DNA from: an uncultured Lachnospiraceae bacterium
Lineage (GTDB): Bacteria > Bacillota > Clostridia > Lachnospirales > Lachnospiraceae
Direction of reading: 5' to 3'
Length of the DNA stretch: 64,000 nucleotides
Assembly (NCBI GenBank): GCA_934432595.1
Contig: CAKRYR010000002.1
Span: forward strand, 1-64,000
Positions 26,498-35,488 of the stretch are shown here, one piece after another (position 1 is the first letter of the stretch; every line of letters begins with the position of its first letter). A model generated the notes under the pieces. It made no database searches and was not told where the DNA came from. It saw only the letters and a program-made list of their open reading frames with translations. The translations under genes were made by a program, and so were the position numbers.

Positions 26498-27382
26498 GTG
26501 CATACGTACTTTCGTGCTATTGGTTTTAGCAATATAAAAAAAGGGAAAGAAATGGACAATCTCTTCGGAGATGTTATTACTAATTATAATTTTAAAAGTG
26601 AGATTTATTTAAAAAAAAATGAAAAATTCGTAGAAGTTTCAAAGGTTTTTTCTAAAGATTTTGGAATAACAATTAGAGGTTATTATGACAATAAGAATTT
26701 TTTTCATATAGAACATTGTTTCCCATTTGTAGTTAATGATGAAGTATCTATGAAAGAAGAAGTCTATTTTACCAAGAAAATAGATAATGCTGCATATAGT
26801 TGTATATGTGATGATATGAGATTAGGAGTAGCATTGATATTTTATCTGCAGAATATGGCAGATTTTATGAGTAATTATGATAGTAATAAATGTGAAACTA
26901 TTGCTTTTCCGATTGCTTTATCTGGACTTTGTGATAGTGGAAAAATATTACTTCCGGTACAAAAGAATGAAAGTGAAATTGCAAAATCTGACAAACGTAA
27001 AAAAATTAAGAATAAATTATTAAATGAAGCAAAAAAAGGGAATCAAGAAGCAATTGATAAAATGGTTTTAAATGAAATAGATACTTTTGAAAAAATATCA
27101 AAGAGAACAAAAGTGGAAGATATATATACCATAGTAGAAAGTTCTTTTTATCCTTATGGGTCTGAACAAGATAAATACACTATGTTAGGGACTATATTGA
27201 ATTTTCAAATAGAAGTTAATTCTTTAAGTGGAGAAGAAATATATATATTATTAGTAGAATGTAATGATGTAATAATTAAAGTAAGTGTAAATAAGAATGA
27301 TTTACTTGGTATACCAATGGTGGGAGCTAGATTTAAAGGTAGTATATGGCTTCAGGGATGTATTGAGTTTGATGACTTTTAG
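26498..27382 (+). CDS. DUF3881-like protein of unknown function
   Basis: A 294-residue protein beginning MHTYFRAIGFSNIKKGKEMDN, which resembles the start of the DUF3881 family that I know from Lachnospiraceae. It has no signal peptide or membrane helix. The middle (about 155-190) is lysine-rich and helical and the C-terminal half is predicted beta-rich (ILLVECNDVIIKVSVNK). The start is a GTG at 26498, well placed after GGGAGG. A palindromic terminator follows. No function is suggested by the sequence or neighbours. Confidence 0.75.
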   Translation: MHTYFRAIGFSNIKKGKEMDNLFGDVITNYNFKSEIYLKKNEKFVEVSKVFSKDFGITIRGYYDNKNFFHIEHCFPFVVNDEVSMKEEVYFTKKIDNAAYSCICDDMRLGVALIFYLQNMADFMSNYDSNKCETIAFPIALSGLCDSGKILLPVQKNESEIAKSDKRKKIKNKLLNEAKKGNQEAIDKMVLNEIDTFEKISKRTKVEDIYTIVESSFYPYGSEQDKYTMLGTILNFQIEVNSLSGEEIYILLVECNDVIIKVSVNKNDLLGIPMVGARFKGSIWLQGCIEFDDF

Positions 27383-27419
27383 AAATGTATTTTGAATGTT
27401 GATAGTTATGTTCAAAAAT

Positions 27420-27445
27420 AAAAGGACATCTATAGATGTCCTTTT
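27420..27445. terminator. Bidirectional terminator
   Basis: Perfect palindrome of 13 bp arms (AAAAGGACATCTA and complement) with A and T runs on both sides. It can end the DUF3881-like gene on the plus strand and tRNA-Arg on the minus strand. Confidence 0.85.
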
Positions 27446-27450
27446 AAATA

Positions 27451-27524
27451 CGTTCCTAACTGGATTCGAACCAGCGGCCTACCGCTTAGGAGGCGGTCGC
27501 TCTATCCTGCTGAGCTATAGGAAC
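27451..27524 (-). tRNA. tRNA-Arg (CCU)
   Basis: A 74-nt tRNA on the minus strand: acceptor GTTCCTA with TAGGAAC, anticodon stem ACCGC/GCGGT closing the loop CTCCTAA (anticodon CCT, codon AGG), T-loop GGTTCGAATCC. CCA not encoded. It is followed on its strand by the palindromic terminator at 27420-27445. Confidence 0.96.
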
Positions 27525-27593
27525 ACTATACTTATTTTAACCCAATATTTACCAATAGTCAAGAATATTAATACAAGAAAAGGTGCTAAGGAT

Positions 27594-28577
27594 ATGAATT
27601 ATATAGTATTAGATTTAGAATGGAATCATCCTAAAATCGATGCAAAAGACCGTATTCAAGAGTTGCCATTTGAAATAATAGAAATTGGTGCTGTAAAAGT
27701 AGATGCTGATACTTTAGAGGTTATTTCTACTTTTTCAGAGATGATTAAGCCTCAAGTATATTTAGAAATGAATGAAATTATTCATGAAATACTTCATATC
27801 GAGATGGGTGATTTAGATAAAAAAGATACCTTTGATAATGTAGTAAAGAGATTTTTTGAGTGGTGTGGTGAGAATTATTTATTCTGTACTTGGGGGAATA
27901 TGGATTTAACTGAATTACAGCGTAATATGGATTATTTTAAAATTAAAGGGTATATAGACGGTCCAATTAGGTTTTGCGATTTACAGAAAATATTTGCATT
28001 AGAGTATTTAGGATATAAGTCTGCGTTGTCATTAGAAACAGTAATAGAATATTTCAATCTTGAAAAGAAATATGAATTTCATCAGGCAATATCAGATGCT
28101 ATGTACACTGTTGAGATTTTACAAAGAATTGATAAGGTGTATTTAAAGAAGTATTATTCATTAGACTTCTTCCATAATCCAAAAACAAAATCAGAGGAGA
28201 TAAGTTTGGTATATGATACTTATTCTAAGTATATATCATGTGAATATTCTTCTAAGACAGAAGCTCTTATGGATGAAGATATAAGGTCTTTTAAATGTTA
28301 TAAATGTGGTAAGGAAGCAGATATAACAATTCCCTGGTTTTGGAGTAATCCAAGATTGTATTGTGCAGTAGCAGAGTGTAAAGAACATGGTTTGCTAGAA
28401 GGTAAAATAAGAATTAAGAAGAAGGATAATACTTCTAAAATATATGTTGTTAAAACTATTGCCAGCACAGATGAAGAAGGATGTAAGAAGTTTAAGAATA
28501 GACAAGATACAATTAGAATGAGAAGAAGAGAAAAAAGAGCTCGTAAAAAAAATGGAAAAGAAGAAGATTGTTTATAA
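27594..28577 (+). CDS. DEDDh 3'-5' exonuclease, KapD-like, with zinc-ribbon tail
   Basis: A 327-residue protein. The N-terminal 190 residues form a DEDDh exonuclease: YIVLDLEWN supplies D and E, further acidic residues follow (CTWGNMDLTEL), and EFHQAISDA is the HxAxxDA motif. This resembles KapD and related exoribonucleases. The C-terminal part contains a zinc-ribbon pattern CYKC...YCAVAEC (about 235-265) and a very basic end (RMRRREKRARKKNGK) suited to nucleic-acid binding. The ATG at 27594 is used because longer frames run through the antisense of tRNA-Arg; AAGGTG lies upstream. Confidence 0.85.
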   Translation: MNYIVLDLEWNHPKIDAKDRIQELPFEIIEIGAVKVDADTLEVISTFSEMIKPQVYLEMNEIIHEILHIEMGDLDKKDTFDNVVKRFFEWCGENYLFCTWGNMDLTELQRNMDYFKIKGYIDGPIRFCDLQKIFALEYLGYKSALSLETVIEYFNLEKKYEFHQAISDAMYTVEILQRIDKVYLKKYYSLDFFHNPKTKSEEISLVYDTYSKYISCEYSSKTEALMDEDIRSFKCYKCGKEADITIPWFWSNPRLYCAVAECKEHGLLEGKIRIKKKDNTSKIYVVKTIASTDEEGCKKFKNRQDTIRMRRREKRARKKNGKEEDCL

Positions 28578-28581
28578 AATT

Positions 28582-28643
28582 TAATAAAAAAGAAGAGATA
28601 AGATATGCAGTATTGCGATAGCTTATCTCTTCTTTTTTTATTA
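28582..28643. terminator. Bidirectional terminator between convergent genes
   Basis: A long stem of about 20 bp (TAATAAAAAAGAAGAGATAAG with its complement), loop of some 18 bases, with poly-A and poly-T flanks. It serves the exonuclease gene (plus) and the carboxypeptidase gene (minus). Confidence 0.85.
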
Positions 28644-28677
28644 AGAAATTGTGTTTCATTCCTAGGTGGTATAATAT

Positions 28678-30102
28678 TTATAAACGAAAATCTTTATCAT
28701 CAAATGTTATTCTTGAACGTTTTCTTCTTGAACGATATGCGCGTCTGCGTCTCTTTCTAGCATGATTTATTTTCAAATAGAAGAATAAAATAAGTGCTAT
28801 TCCTACTATAACAACTATAATAAATATTTGAAAGAAAACACTCTTAGTTTTCTCTACAACAGTGCTAGTTTTTGTATCATTTAATAATAGAGAATAATTT
28901 AACATTTCCTCAGGAAGAGTAATATTAGTTACTTTACTTTTAGGATAGTATTTCATAATTATATCTACCTTGCCAACTTGTCGACCACCATAGGTGTATC
29001 GAATATTACCAATAATATTGTCACCACTTACTATATCAGGATTATCATTAAAATTAACTTTTTTCTTTGCTGAAGAAAATTTTACTTTTTTTGGCAAAAT
29101 AATACTACTTGTCTTATCAATAGAGATATATCCTGTATTATTTTTGGATTCTAAATTAAAGTATTTATTAAATGAAACAAAATCTTCTTTTAAATTGTTA
29201 CCTTCATTTTTGACAATACTATGTTTCTTGAAATTTTTTGATGCTTTTTCTATTAATTTTTTAGTATCATCATATTGCATATTTAATCCAGCTTTTTTTG
29301 AATTAGATTTTGCTTTTAAAATAACAACTACATATTCAACATTGTTTTTTGTAGCATATGTTACTAAAGTATTGCTTGCTGGAGTTGTAAAACCAGTTTT
29401 TCCACCAAGACAGCCGTTATATTTTTTGGAATATTTTCCACCAACTAACATTTGGTGATGATTACTAAATGTACGAGCATATTTACATTTATTTGTTTTG
29501 CCAATTGTATATTTCTCAGTTCCTGTAATTTTTCTAAATGTCTCATTTTGAAAAGCTGCTCTTGATATTAATGCATAATCATATGCTGTTGTATAATGAT
29601 TATCATCATGTAAACCGTTTGTAGTAACAAAATGTGTATTTTTACAACCTAGTTCTTTTGCTTTGGCATTCATCATATCAACATAAGCATCTATGCTTCC
29701 TGCAATATGTTCCGCAACAGCATTACATAATTCATTTGCTGATTTTAGCATTGCTCCATATAGAGCATCTTTCATAGATATTTTTTCTCCTGCAACTACA
29801 GACATATTTGCTGCATCATATTCAATTTTATTTATTGCATTTTGTGAAATAGTAACTGTTTCATTAAGTGAAGAGTTCTCTAATGCGACTAAAGTCATCA
29901 TTATTTTTGTAATACTTGCAGGATAGTATTTTTTGTTCATATTCTTTGAATATAATATAGTACCAGAAGAAAGCTCCATTATTACTGCACCTTTTGCATC
30001 TATTGAAGGTGTAGTAGGCCAACTGGCTGCATAGGTTTCAGTTGGCATACTTAATGTATATATTAATACCCCTATGAGTAAAAAATTAATCAATTTTTTC
30101 AT
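28678..30102 (-). CDS. D-alanyl-D-alanine carboxypeptidase (peptidase S11)
   Basis: A 474-residue exported cell-wall enzyme that trims the terminal D-Ala of peptidoglycan stem peptides. The signal peptide is at 1-26 (LINFLLIGVLIYTLSMPTETYAAS). Active-site motifs are SITK (SxxK), SAN (SxN, in KSANELCNAV) and KTG (GGKTGFT), in the S11/PBP5 order. A beta domain follows, then a C-terminal transmembrane helix (VFFQIFIIVVIVGIALILFFYL) and a strongly basic cytoplasmic tail (RKRRRRAYRSRRKRSR). It lies 77 bases beyond the V-ATPase operon and may be read from it. Confidence 0.93.
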   Translation of the reverse strand: MKKLINFLLIGVLIYTLSMPTETYAASWPTTPSIDAKGAVIMELSSGTILYSKNMNKKYYPASITKIMMTLVALENSSLNETVTISQNAINKIEYDAANMSVVAGEKISMKDALYGAMLKSANELCNAVAEHIAGSIDAYVDMMNAKAKELGCKNTHFVTTNGLHDDNHYTTAYDYALISRAAFQNETFRKITGTEKYTIGKTNKCKYARTFSNHHQMLVGGKYSKKYNGCLGGKTGFTTPASNTLVTYATKNNVEYVVVILKAKSNSKKAGLNMQYDDTKKLIEKASKNFKKHSIVKNEGNNLKEDFVSFNKYFNLESKNNTGYISIDKTSSIILPKKVKFSSAKKKVNFNDNPDIVSGDNIIGNIRYTYGGRQVGKVDIIMKYYPKSKVTNITLPEEMLNYSLLLNDTKTSTVVEKTKSVFFQIFIIVVIVGIALILFFYLKINHARKRRRRAYRSRRKRSRITFDDKDFRL

Positions 30103-30179
30103 ATGTTACCTCGATATAACTGTTTATTAACAATACAATTATAGTGTATTTTATAAATTGTATCAAGATAAAAATATAA

Positions 30180-30800
30180 TTATTTATTGTGAAGTTGTTT
30201 TATTACTTTAAGTCTTGAGAATTCTTCTCTGTCTTTTTCCTCTAATGAATTTTCGATTTCTATTGAAAGAGTAGTATAATATGGTATTGTTATATTCTGT
30301 AGAGCATTGGCTCTTTTTTGTGATTTTTTAATGCTTTCTGCTAGTCTATAGGCAGAAGTCTCTACGGTAGAAAGCTTAATTATAAGATCTTTTACTTTCT
30401 TAAATTTAGTTATAGCATCATCAAAACTAACACTCATATCATAGAGGGAATAGTCAGGTGTAGTAAGAGTGTCAGAATTATATTCAACTTGTGGAATTTC
30501 GGTACCCATAATACTACGAGTTTTTATTCTAATGGATTCATCTTCTGGTATAGTAAGACTTATATCTTTGACTTTGTATAAGCCCATATCTGTATTTACT
30601 TTTTGTAGGGCTGTATATGCTTCTGTAAAGGTAGAATCAATTTCACTCTGTATATTATTTGCTTTATCAATTAATTCCATTAATTCACGTATTAAAATAT
30701 TTCTTTTTTTATCCATTAATTCGTAACCTTTTTTAGCTAACTTAAGAGAATTCTTAGCTAGCATAAGATTACCTTTAGTTGGAAATGTATTTGGGTTCAT
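30180..30800 (-). CDS. atpD: V-type ATP synthase subunit D
   Basis: The 206-residue central-shaft subunit of the V-type ATPase. It begins MNPNTFPTKGNLMLAKNSLKLAKKGYELMDKKRNILIREL, typical of subunit D, and is almost wholly coiled coil with long N- and C-terminal helices (AYRLAESIKKSQKRANALQNITIPYY). It is the last gene of the nine-gene leftward operon, 17 bases after subunit B. Confidence 0.95.
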   Translation of the reverse strand: MNPNTFPTKGNLMLAKNSLKLAKKGYELMDKKRNILIRELMELIDKANNIQSEIDSTFTEAYTALQKVNTDMGLYKVKDISLTIPEDESIRIKTRSIMGTEIPQVEYNSDTLTTPDYSLYDMSVSFDDAITKFKKVKDLIIKLSTVETSAYRLAESIKKSQKRANALQNITIPYYTTLSIEIENSLEEKDREEFSRLKVIKQLHNK

Positions 30801-30817
30801 ATTCAGTTACCTCGTTT

Positions 30818-32206
30818 CTATGACGCTGTATTCCCATTAGGATAATATTTATCAAGTATCTTAGTATCAACTCTATCAAGTTCTTCTCTAGGAAGAATTT
30901 TAAGAAGTTCCCAACCTAAATTTAGTGTATCTTGAATGTCTCTATTTTCATCTACACCTTGTGATAAAAAGTTAGCTTCAAAGGCTTTACCAAATTCTAG
31001 ATATTTCTTATCAGTAGGTGATAATTCATCTTCTCCAATAACACTTGCTAAAGATCTTGCTTCGGCTACATGAGAATATGAAGAAAACATCTGGTTAGCT
31101 AGATCTTGATGATCATCTCTAGTGTATCCTTCGCCAATACCATCCTTCATTAAACGGGAGAGGGAAGGTAATATGTTAATCGGTGGATAGATAGCTTTTT
31201 GATGAAGACTTCTATCTAAAACTATTTGACCTTCAGTAATATATCCTGTTAAATCAGGAATTGGATGTGTTATATAGTCATTAGGCATTGTAAGTATGGG
31301 AATTTGAGTAATTGAACCCTTTGAACCTTTGACTATTCCAGCACGTTCATATATTGTAGCTAATTCACTATAAAGATAACCAGGATATCCTTTTCTACTT
31401 GGAATTTCACCTTTACATGAAGATACTTCACGCATTGCTTCAGCGTATGAAGTCATATCTGTTAGTACAACTAGTATATGCATATTCTTTTCAAAGGCGA
31501 GATATTCAGCAGCAGTAAGAGCAACCTTAGGTGTAATTAATCTTTCAAGAACAGGATCATTAGCTAAGTTAGTAAACATGACAACGTGAGAACTAGCTCC
31601 ACTTTCTTCAAAAGTACGCCTAAAATATTCTGCAACATCGTATTTAAGTCCCATAGCACCAAAAACAATAGCAAAGTCTTCGTTAGAATCTTTTCCAAGA
31701 GATGCTTGTTTTACAATTTGTGCTGCTAATTGATCATGAGGTAAACCATTACCTGAAAATATTGGTAACTTTTGGCCACGAATTAGTGTAGTAAGAGCAT
31801 CAATTGCAGATATTCCTGTTTGTATGTAATTACGAGGATAATTTCTACTACATGGGTTAAGAGGTTGACCGTTAATATTTCTCTTAATATTTGAATTTAT
31901 AGGACCTAGACCATCAATTGGTTTACCAATTCCATTGAATCTACGACCTAGTATATCTTCTGATAAACTTATTTCCATAGGATGTCCAGTTAGTTTAGTT
32001 CTTGTATTATTTAATGACATATTGTCGGTACCTTGGAATACTTGTATTACGGCTTTATCCTTATATAATTCGACAATACGACCAATTTTTTCTGTATTTT
32101 CATCTACTGTTATTTTTACTATTTCGTCAAAAGATGCATTTTTGACCCCTTCAAGTACAACTAAAGGACCATTTATAGCACTTAACCCCAAATATTCTAA
32201 TGACAT
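30818..32206 (-). CDS. atpB: V-type ATP synthase subunit B
   Basis: The 462-residue non-catalytic partner of the A subunits in the V1 head. It starts with the beta-barrel (LEYLGLSAINGPLVVLEGV), has FSGNGLPHDQLAAQIV in place of a Walker A (as expected for B), and shows DMTSYAEAMREVS and the RKGYPGYLYSELATIYERAG segment. Length is normal. AAGGAG precedes the ATG. Confidence 0.97.
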   Translation of the reverse strand: MSLEYLGLSAINGPLVVLEGVKNASFDEIVKITVDENTEKIGRIVELYKDKAVIQVFQGTDNMSLNNTRTKLTGHPMEISLSEDILGRRFNGIGKPIDGLGPINSNIKRNINGQPLNPCSRNYPRNYIQTGISAIDALTTLIRGQKLPIFSGNGLPHDQLAAQIVKQASLGKDSNEDFAIVFGAMGLKYDVAEYFRRTFEESGASSHVVMFTNLANDPVLERLITPKVALTAAEYLAFEKNMHILVVLTDMTSYAEAMREVSSCKGEIPSRKGYPGYLYSELATIYERAGIVKGSKGSITQIPILTMPNDYITHPIPDLTGYITEGQIVLDRSLHQKAIYPPINILPSLSRLMKDGIGEGYTRDDHQDLANQMFSSYSHVAEARSLASVIGEDELSPTDKKYLEFGKAFEANFLSQGVDENRDIQDTLNLGWELLKILPREELDRVDTKILDKYYPNGNTAS

Positions 32207-32247
32207 AAGGTATGACTCCTTTCGAATTAAAATTTAACAATTCTATT

Positions 32248-34014
32248 TTAAGTATTTTCTGTTAGTATTTTATCATAAAATTTATCTATATCTTTTTTAT
32301 ATGAATCAATTAAATTAATATTATCATTTGGAACATCATATTTTATAGAAATAATACGTTCAAATATAGGGTCTTCTCTTAGTAGACGCATTGGAATATT
32401 CATAGCTATTAATTTGCTTGATTTATCATAAAGATATAGTATAATGTCCATCATTTTAAGTTGTTTTTCTAAAGGTACATATGTGTCTGATGGGTGATAT
32501 GCATTTTGTTGCACAAAACCTAATCTTATAACTCTTGCAATTTCTAAAATAAGTTTTTGATCATCTGGTAGAATATCACTACCTATTAGTTTGACTATTT
32601 CCATAAGTTGACTTTCTTCTGTTAATATAGCTAAGATTTTATTTCGATATTTAATAAAATTAGGGCTTACATTTTGGGTATACCATGGAGATAAATCGAC
32701 TACATATTCACTATAACTATTTAGCCATTGAATTGCAGGAAAGTGTCTAGCATAGGCTAAGGATTTATCTAGTGCCCAAAAGCAACGAACAAAATTCTTA
32801 GTATGTTGTGTAACTGGTTCAGAGAAATCACCACCTTGAGGTGAAACGGCACCTATTATTGAAATACTTCCTTCTGTGCTATTTAAGTTAATCATATAAC
32901 CAGCACGTTCATAAAATGCAGATAATCTTGATGCTAAATATGGTGGGAAACCTTCTTCTGCTGGCATTTCTTCAAGACGTCCTGAAAGTTCACGTAAGGC
33001 TTCAGCCCATCTTGATGTAGAGTCTGCCATAATTGCAACATGATATCCCATATCTCTATAATATTCTGCTAAAGTAATTCCGGTATATATGCTGGCTTCT
33101 CTCGCAGCAACAGGCATGTTTGAGGTATTTGCAATAAGAACTGTTCTATCAAGTAGTAGATTACCTGATTTAGGGTCTACAAGTTTTGAAAAATCTTCTA
33201 GAACTTCAGTCATTTCGTTACCACGCTCACCACAACCAATGTATACGATAATATCAGCGTCACACCATTTTGCTAGCTGATGTTGTGTCATAGTTTTTCC
33301 AGTTCCAAAACCTCCTGGTACAGCAGCAGTTCCACCTTTTGCAATAGGAAATAATGTATCAATAATTCTTTGACCTGTTATAAGTGGTGTTGTAGCAGGA
33401 CAACGTTCTTTTGCAGGTCGTGGAATTCTTATTGGCCATTTTTGCGTTAATGTAAGATTGTGTTCTTGATTGTCATTGTCTATGATAGTAACTATAGTCT
33501 CATTTATTGTATATTTTCCATCTGGTACAACATTAACAACTTTACCTTCAATATTAGGAGGAACCATAGATTTGTGTATAATTGAAGTTGATTCAGGAAC
33601 TTCTGCAATAATAGTACCTCCTGTAATATAGTCATCTTTTTTAACTGTAACTTTAACATCCCATTTTTTTTCTATATCTAGTGAATCAATATTAAAACCT
33701 CTATCTATGTAAGAACCAGACTGTTCTGCTATTTTTTCTAGAGGACGTTCAATTCCATCAAAAATATTAGTTATAATTCCTGGAGCAAGTGTAACAGATA
33801 AAGCTCCACCACTTCCAGTAACGATATCTCCAGGTTTAAGACCTGTTGTTTCTTCATATACTTGAATTGTTGTCATTTCTTTATCAAGACTGATTACTTC
33901 ACCAACAAGTCTTTGGGGTCCCACATAAACCATTTCAGCAATTTTAAAACCTTCATTTCCCTTTATATATACAACAGGACCATTTATTCCAAATATTTTT
34001 CCAGTGATAGCCAT
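32248..34014 (-). CDS. atpA: V-type ATP synthase catalytic subunit A
   Basis: The 588-residue catalytic subunit. Visible: N-terminal barrel (GKIFGINGPVVYIKGN), the non-homologous insertion region, Walker A GGFGTGKTMTQ, the YIGCGERGNEMTEV motif with the catalytic glutamate, ADSTSRWAEALRELS, and LSAFYERAGYM. GGGAGG precedes the ATG. It hydrolyses or makes ATP, coupled to ion flow through the membrane ring. Confidence 0.98.
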   Translation of the reverse strand: MAITGKIFGINGPVVYIKGNEGFKIAEMVYVGPQRLVGEVISLDKEMTTIQVYEETTGLKPGDIVTGSGGALSVTLAPGIITNIFDGIERPLEKIAEQSGSYIDRGFNIDSLDIEKKWDVKVTVKKDDYITGGTIIAEVPESTSIIHKSMVPPNIEGKVVNVVPDGKYTINETIVTIIDNDNQEHNLTLTQKWPIRIPRPAKERCPATTPLITGQRIIDTLFPIAKGGTAAVPGGFGTGKTMTQHQLAKWCDADIIVYIGCGERGNEMTEVLEDFSKLVDPKSGNLLLDRTVLIANTSNMPVAAREASIYTGITLAEYYRDMGYHVAIMADSTSRWAEALRELSGRLEEMPAEEGFPPYLASRLSAFYERAGYMINLNSTEGSISIIGAVSPQGGDFSEPVTQHTKNFVRCFWALDKSLAYARHFPAIQWLNSYSEYVVDLSPWYTQNVSPNFIKYRNKILAILTEESQLMEIVKLIGSDILPDDQKLILEIARVIRLGFVQQNAYHPSDTYVPLEKQLKMMDIILYLYDKSSKLIAMNIPMRLLREDPIFERIISIKYDVPNDNINLIDSYKKDIDKFYDKILTENT

Positions 34015-34029
34015 TATAGGATCCTCCCT

Positions 34030-34596
34030 TTAAAAACTAAAATTTGCTTTTTCTTCCATTAATTTATTTGAAAAAGAATAATCTAATAAAACATTTTCAT
34101 TAGTAATTATGCCTCTTACGCCACCTAATAAATTGGTAGGTGAAATCTCAATTCTGTGTTTTGATTTAGTAGATAATATATCTACTAAATCTGAGTCTGA
34201 TTTATCAATATATATAACAAAATCTGAGCCTTCACTATATTGTGCAATCTGTTCTATTTGTTTTAGTAATAGGTCTTGATAATCAGATGTTTTTTTATAT
34301 TCCATAAGTTTTTTCTTTAATTCATCAAATAGTGAAGCAACAAGTTCAAGCCTTTTTTTCTCTAATTTTTGTTTCAACATAACTGTGTCAGATGATAATT
34401 TTTTATTATTATTCTTTAGTATTTCTTCAGATTCAGATTGCAATTTACTATTAAAATCTTCTTCAGCTTTTTTCTTATATTCTTTTAATTGTGTTTTGAT
34501 GTTTTCTTCACATTCATGTATAATAGACTGGTTTTGTAAATTAGCATCTTTTATTGCTCGTTCTTTGAAATTATTAATTTTTTCATTTATTGTCAT
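34030..34596 (-). CDS. atpE: V-type ATP synthase subunit E
   Basis: A 188-residue peripheral-stalk subunit: a long charged coiled coil (about 1-95) then a globular C-terminal domain with the family-like VILSTKSKHRIEISPTNLLGGVRG-type region. The start at 34596 (MTINEKINNFKERA) is preferred to the in-frame ATG at 34608, which is part of the ribosome-binding sequence ATGGAGGATAATATG. It lies 15 bases before subunit A. Confidence 0.9.
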   Translation of the reverse strand: MTINEKINNFKERAIKDANLQNQSIIHECEENIKTQLKEYKKKAEEDFNSKLQSESEEILKNNNKKLSSDTVMLKQKLEKKRLELVASLFDELKKKLMEYKKTSDYQDLLLKQIEQIAQYSEGSDFVIYIDKSDSDLVDILSTKSKHRIEISPTNLLGGVRGIITNENVLLDYSFSNKLMEEKANFSF

Positions 34597-34663
34597 ATTA
34601 TCCTCCATTCCGAAGCGTATATCGTGAAGGTTTCACACTATCCTCGTTTCAATTAATAATAAT

Positions 34664-34972
34664 TTATAGTTTTATTCCAATAGCTTCCTTGATGTAAGAA
34701 GTTATAAAATCAGGAGAGCGACCAGTTCCATGTCTGTCTGGTATATCGATAATAAGCGGTAAACGTCTACTTAGTTTAATATCATTTATTAGTTCAGGAT
34801 ATTCTTTTGATAATTTTTCTGTTATTAATATTATTCCAATAGACTTATCCAAAACAACATTATCTAGTTGCTCCTTTAAATGTTGTTTAGAGTGAATTAC
34901 AATTCCGTCAACACCTGCTAATTTCATTCCTATATATGTGTCAGTGTTATCACTAATTAAATACATTCTCAT
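34664..34972 (-). CDS. atpF: V-type ATP synthase subunit F
   Basis: A 102-residue subunit of the central rotor with the subunit F pattern (MYLISDNTDTYIGMKLAGV, IGIILITEKLSKEYP, PLIIDIPDRHGTG). The start at 34972 is chosen because the in-frame ATG at 34984 overlaps its GAGG ribosome-binding site (ATGAGGATTATTATG). It lies between K and E. Confidence 0.92.
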   Translation of the reverse strand: MRMYLISDNTDTYIGMKLAGVDGIVIHSKQHLKEQLDNVVLDKSIGIILITEKLSKEYPELINDIKLSRRLPLIIDIPDRHGTGRSPDFITSYIKEAIGIKL

Positions 34973-35031
34973 AATAATCCTCATTTCTATATTAAAGCAT
35001 TAATAAAGCAGTTTAATGCTTTTTTATCTTT

Positions 35032-35463
35032 TTATGCATTAAGAATCATGAATGAAATTAGTAATCCGTATATTGCAATACCTTCTGCCAAGGCAACAAA
35101 GATAAGAGATTTACCCATGATACTGGAATCTTCACTTATTGCACCAAGGGCAGCAGAAGCAGCGTTTGAAACAGCAATACCTGTACCTATGGTTGCTAAA
35201 CCAGTACATAAAGCAGCAGCAATATATCTTAAACCATCAGCTAATCCTTGAGCTGATGCAGCAGCAGCTTGTCCACCTGCAAAGGCTATATTACTATTAA
35301 ACATAACAATATTAGCAATTATTAAAGTAATGGTAAATACAAACAAATTAGTAAATAGTGATAGTTTGAAGTTTTTTTCTTTTCTTTTAGATAATAAGAA
35401 ACCTCCAAATGGAATAACTATACTCATAAGTAAGATTGCGATTAATGAAAATTTTATAAACAT
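35032..35463 (-). CDS. atpK: V-type ATP synthase subunit K (c-type ring), with extra N-terminal hairpin
   Basis: A 143-residue membrane protein. The C-terminal 80 residues are a two-helix c-subunit: a glycine/alanine-rich helix (CTGLATIGTGIAVSNAASAALGAI) and a helix with the ion-carrying glutamate (IFVALAEGIAIYGLLISFMIL). Before it are two hydrophobic segments (5-27 and 36-55) ending near AFAGG, not part of a second complete c-repeat because no ion-binding acid is seen there. I do not see glutamine or serine ligands typical of sodium-binding rings, so proton coupling is a weak inference. Confidence 0.88.
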   Translation of the reverse strand: MFIKFSLIAILLMSIVIPFGGFLLSKRKEKNFKLSLFTNLFVFTITLIIANIVMFNSNIAFAGGQAAAASAQGLADGLRYIAAALCTGLATIGTGIAVSNAASAALGAISEDSSIMGKSLIFVALAEGIAIYGLLISFMILNA

Positions 35464-35488
35464 ATTTTTTACCTCTCTTTATTTTATA

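Noticed and set aside
27396..27593. Upstream extension of the KapD-like gene
   Set aside because: It would translate the antisense of tRNA-Arg and a terminator; ATG 27594 has a ribosome-binding site and gives the family N-terminus.
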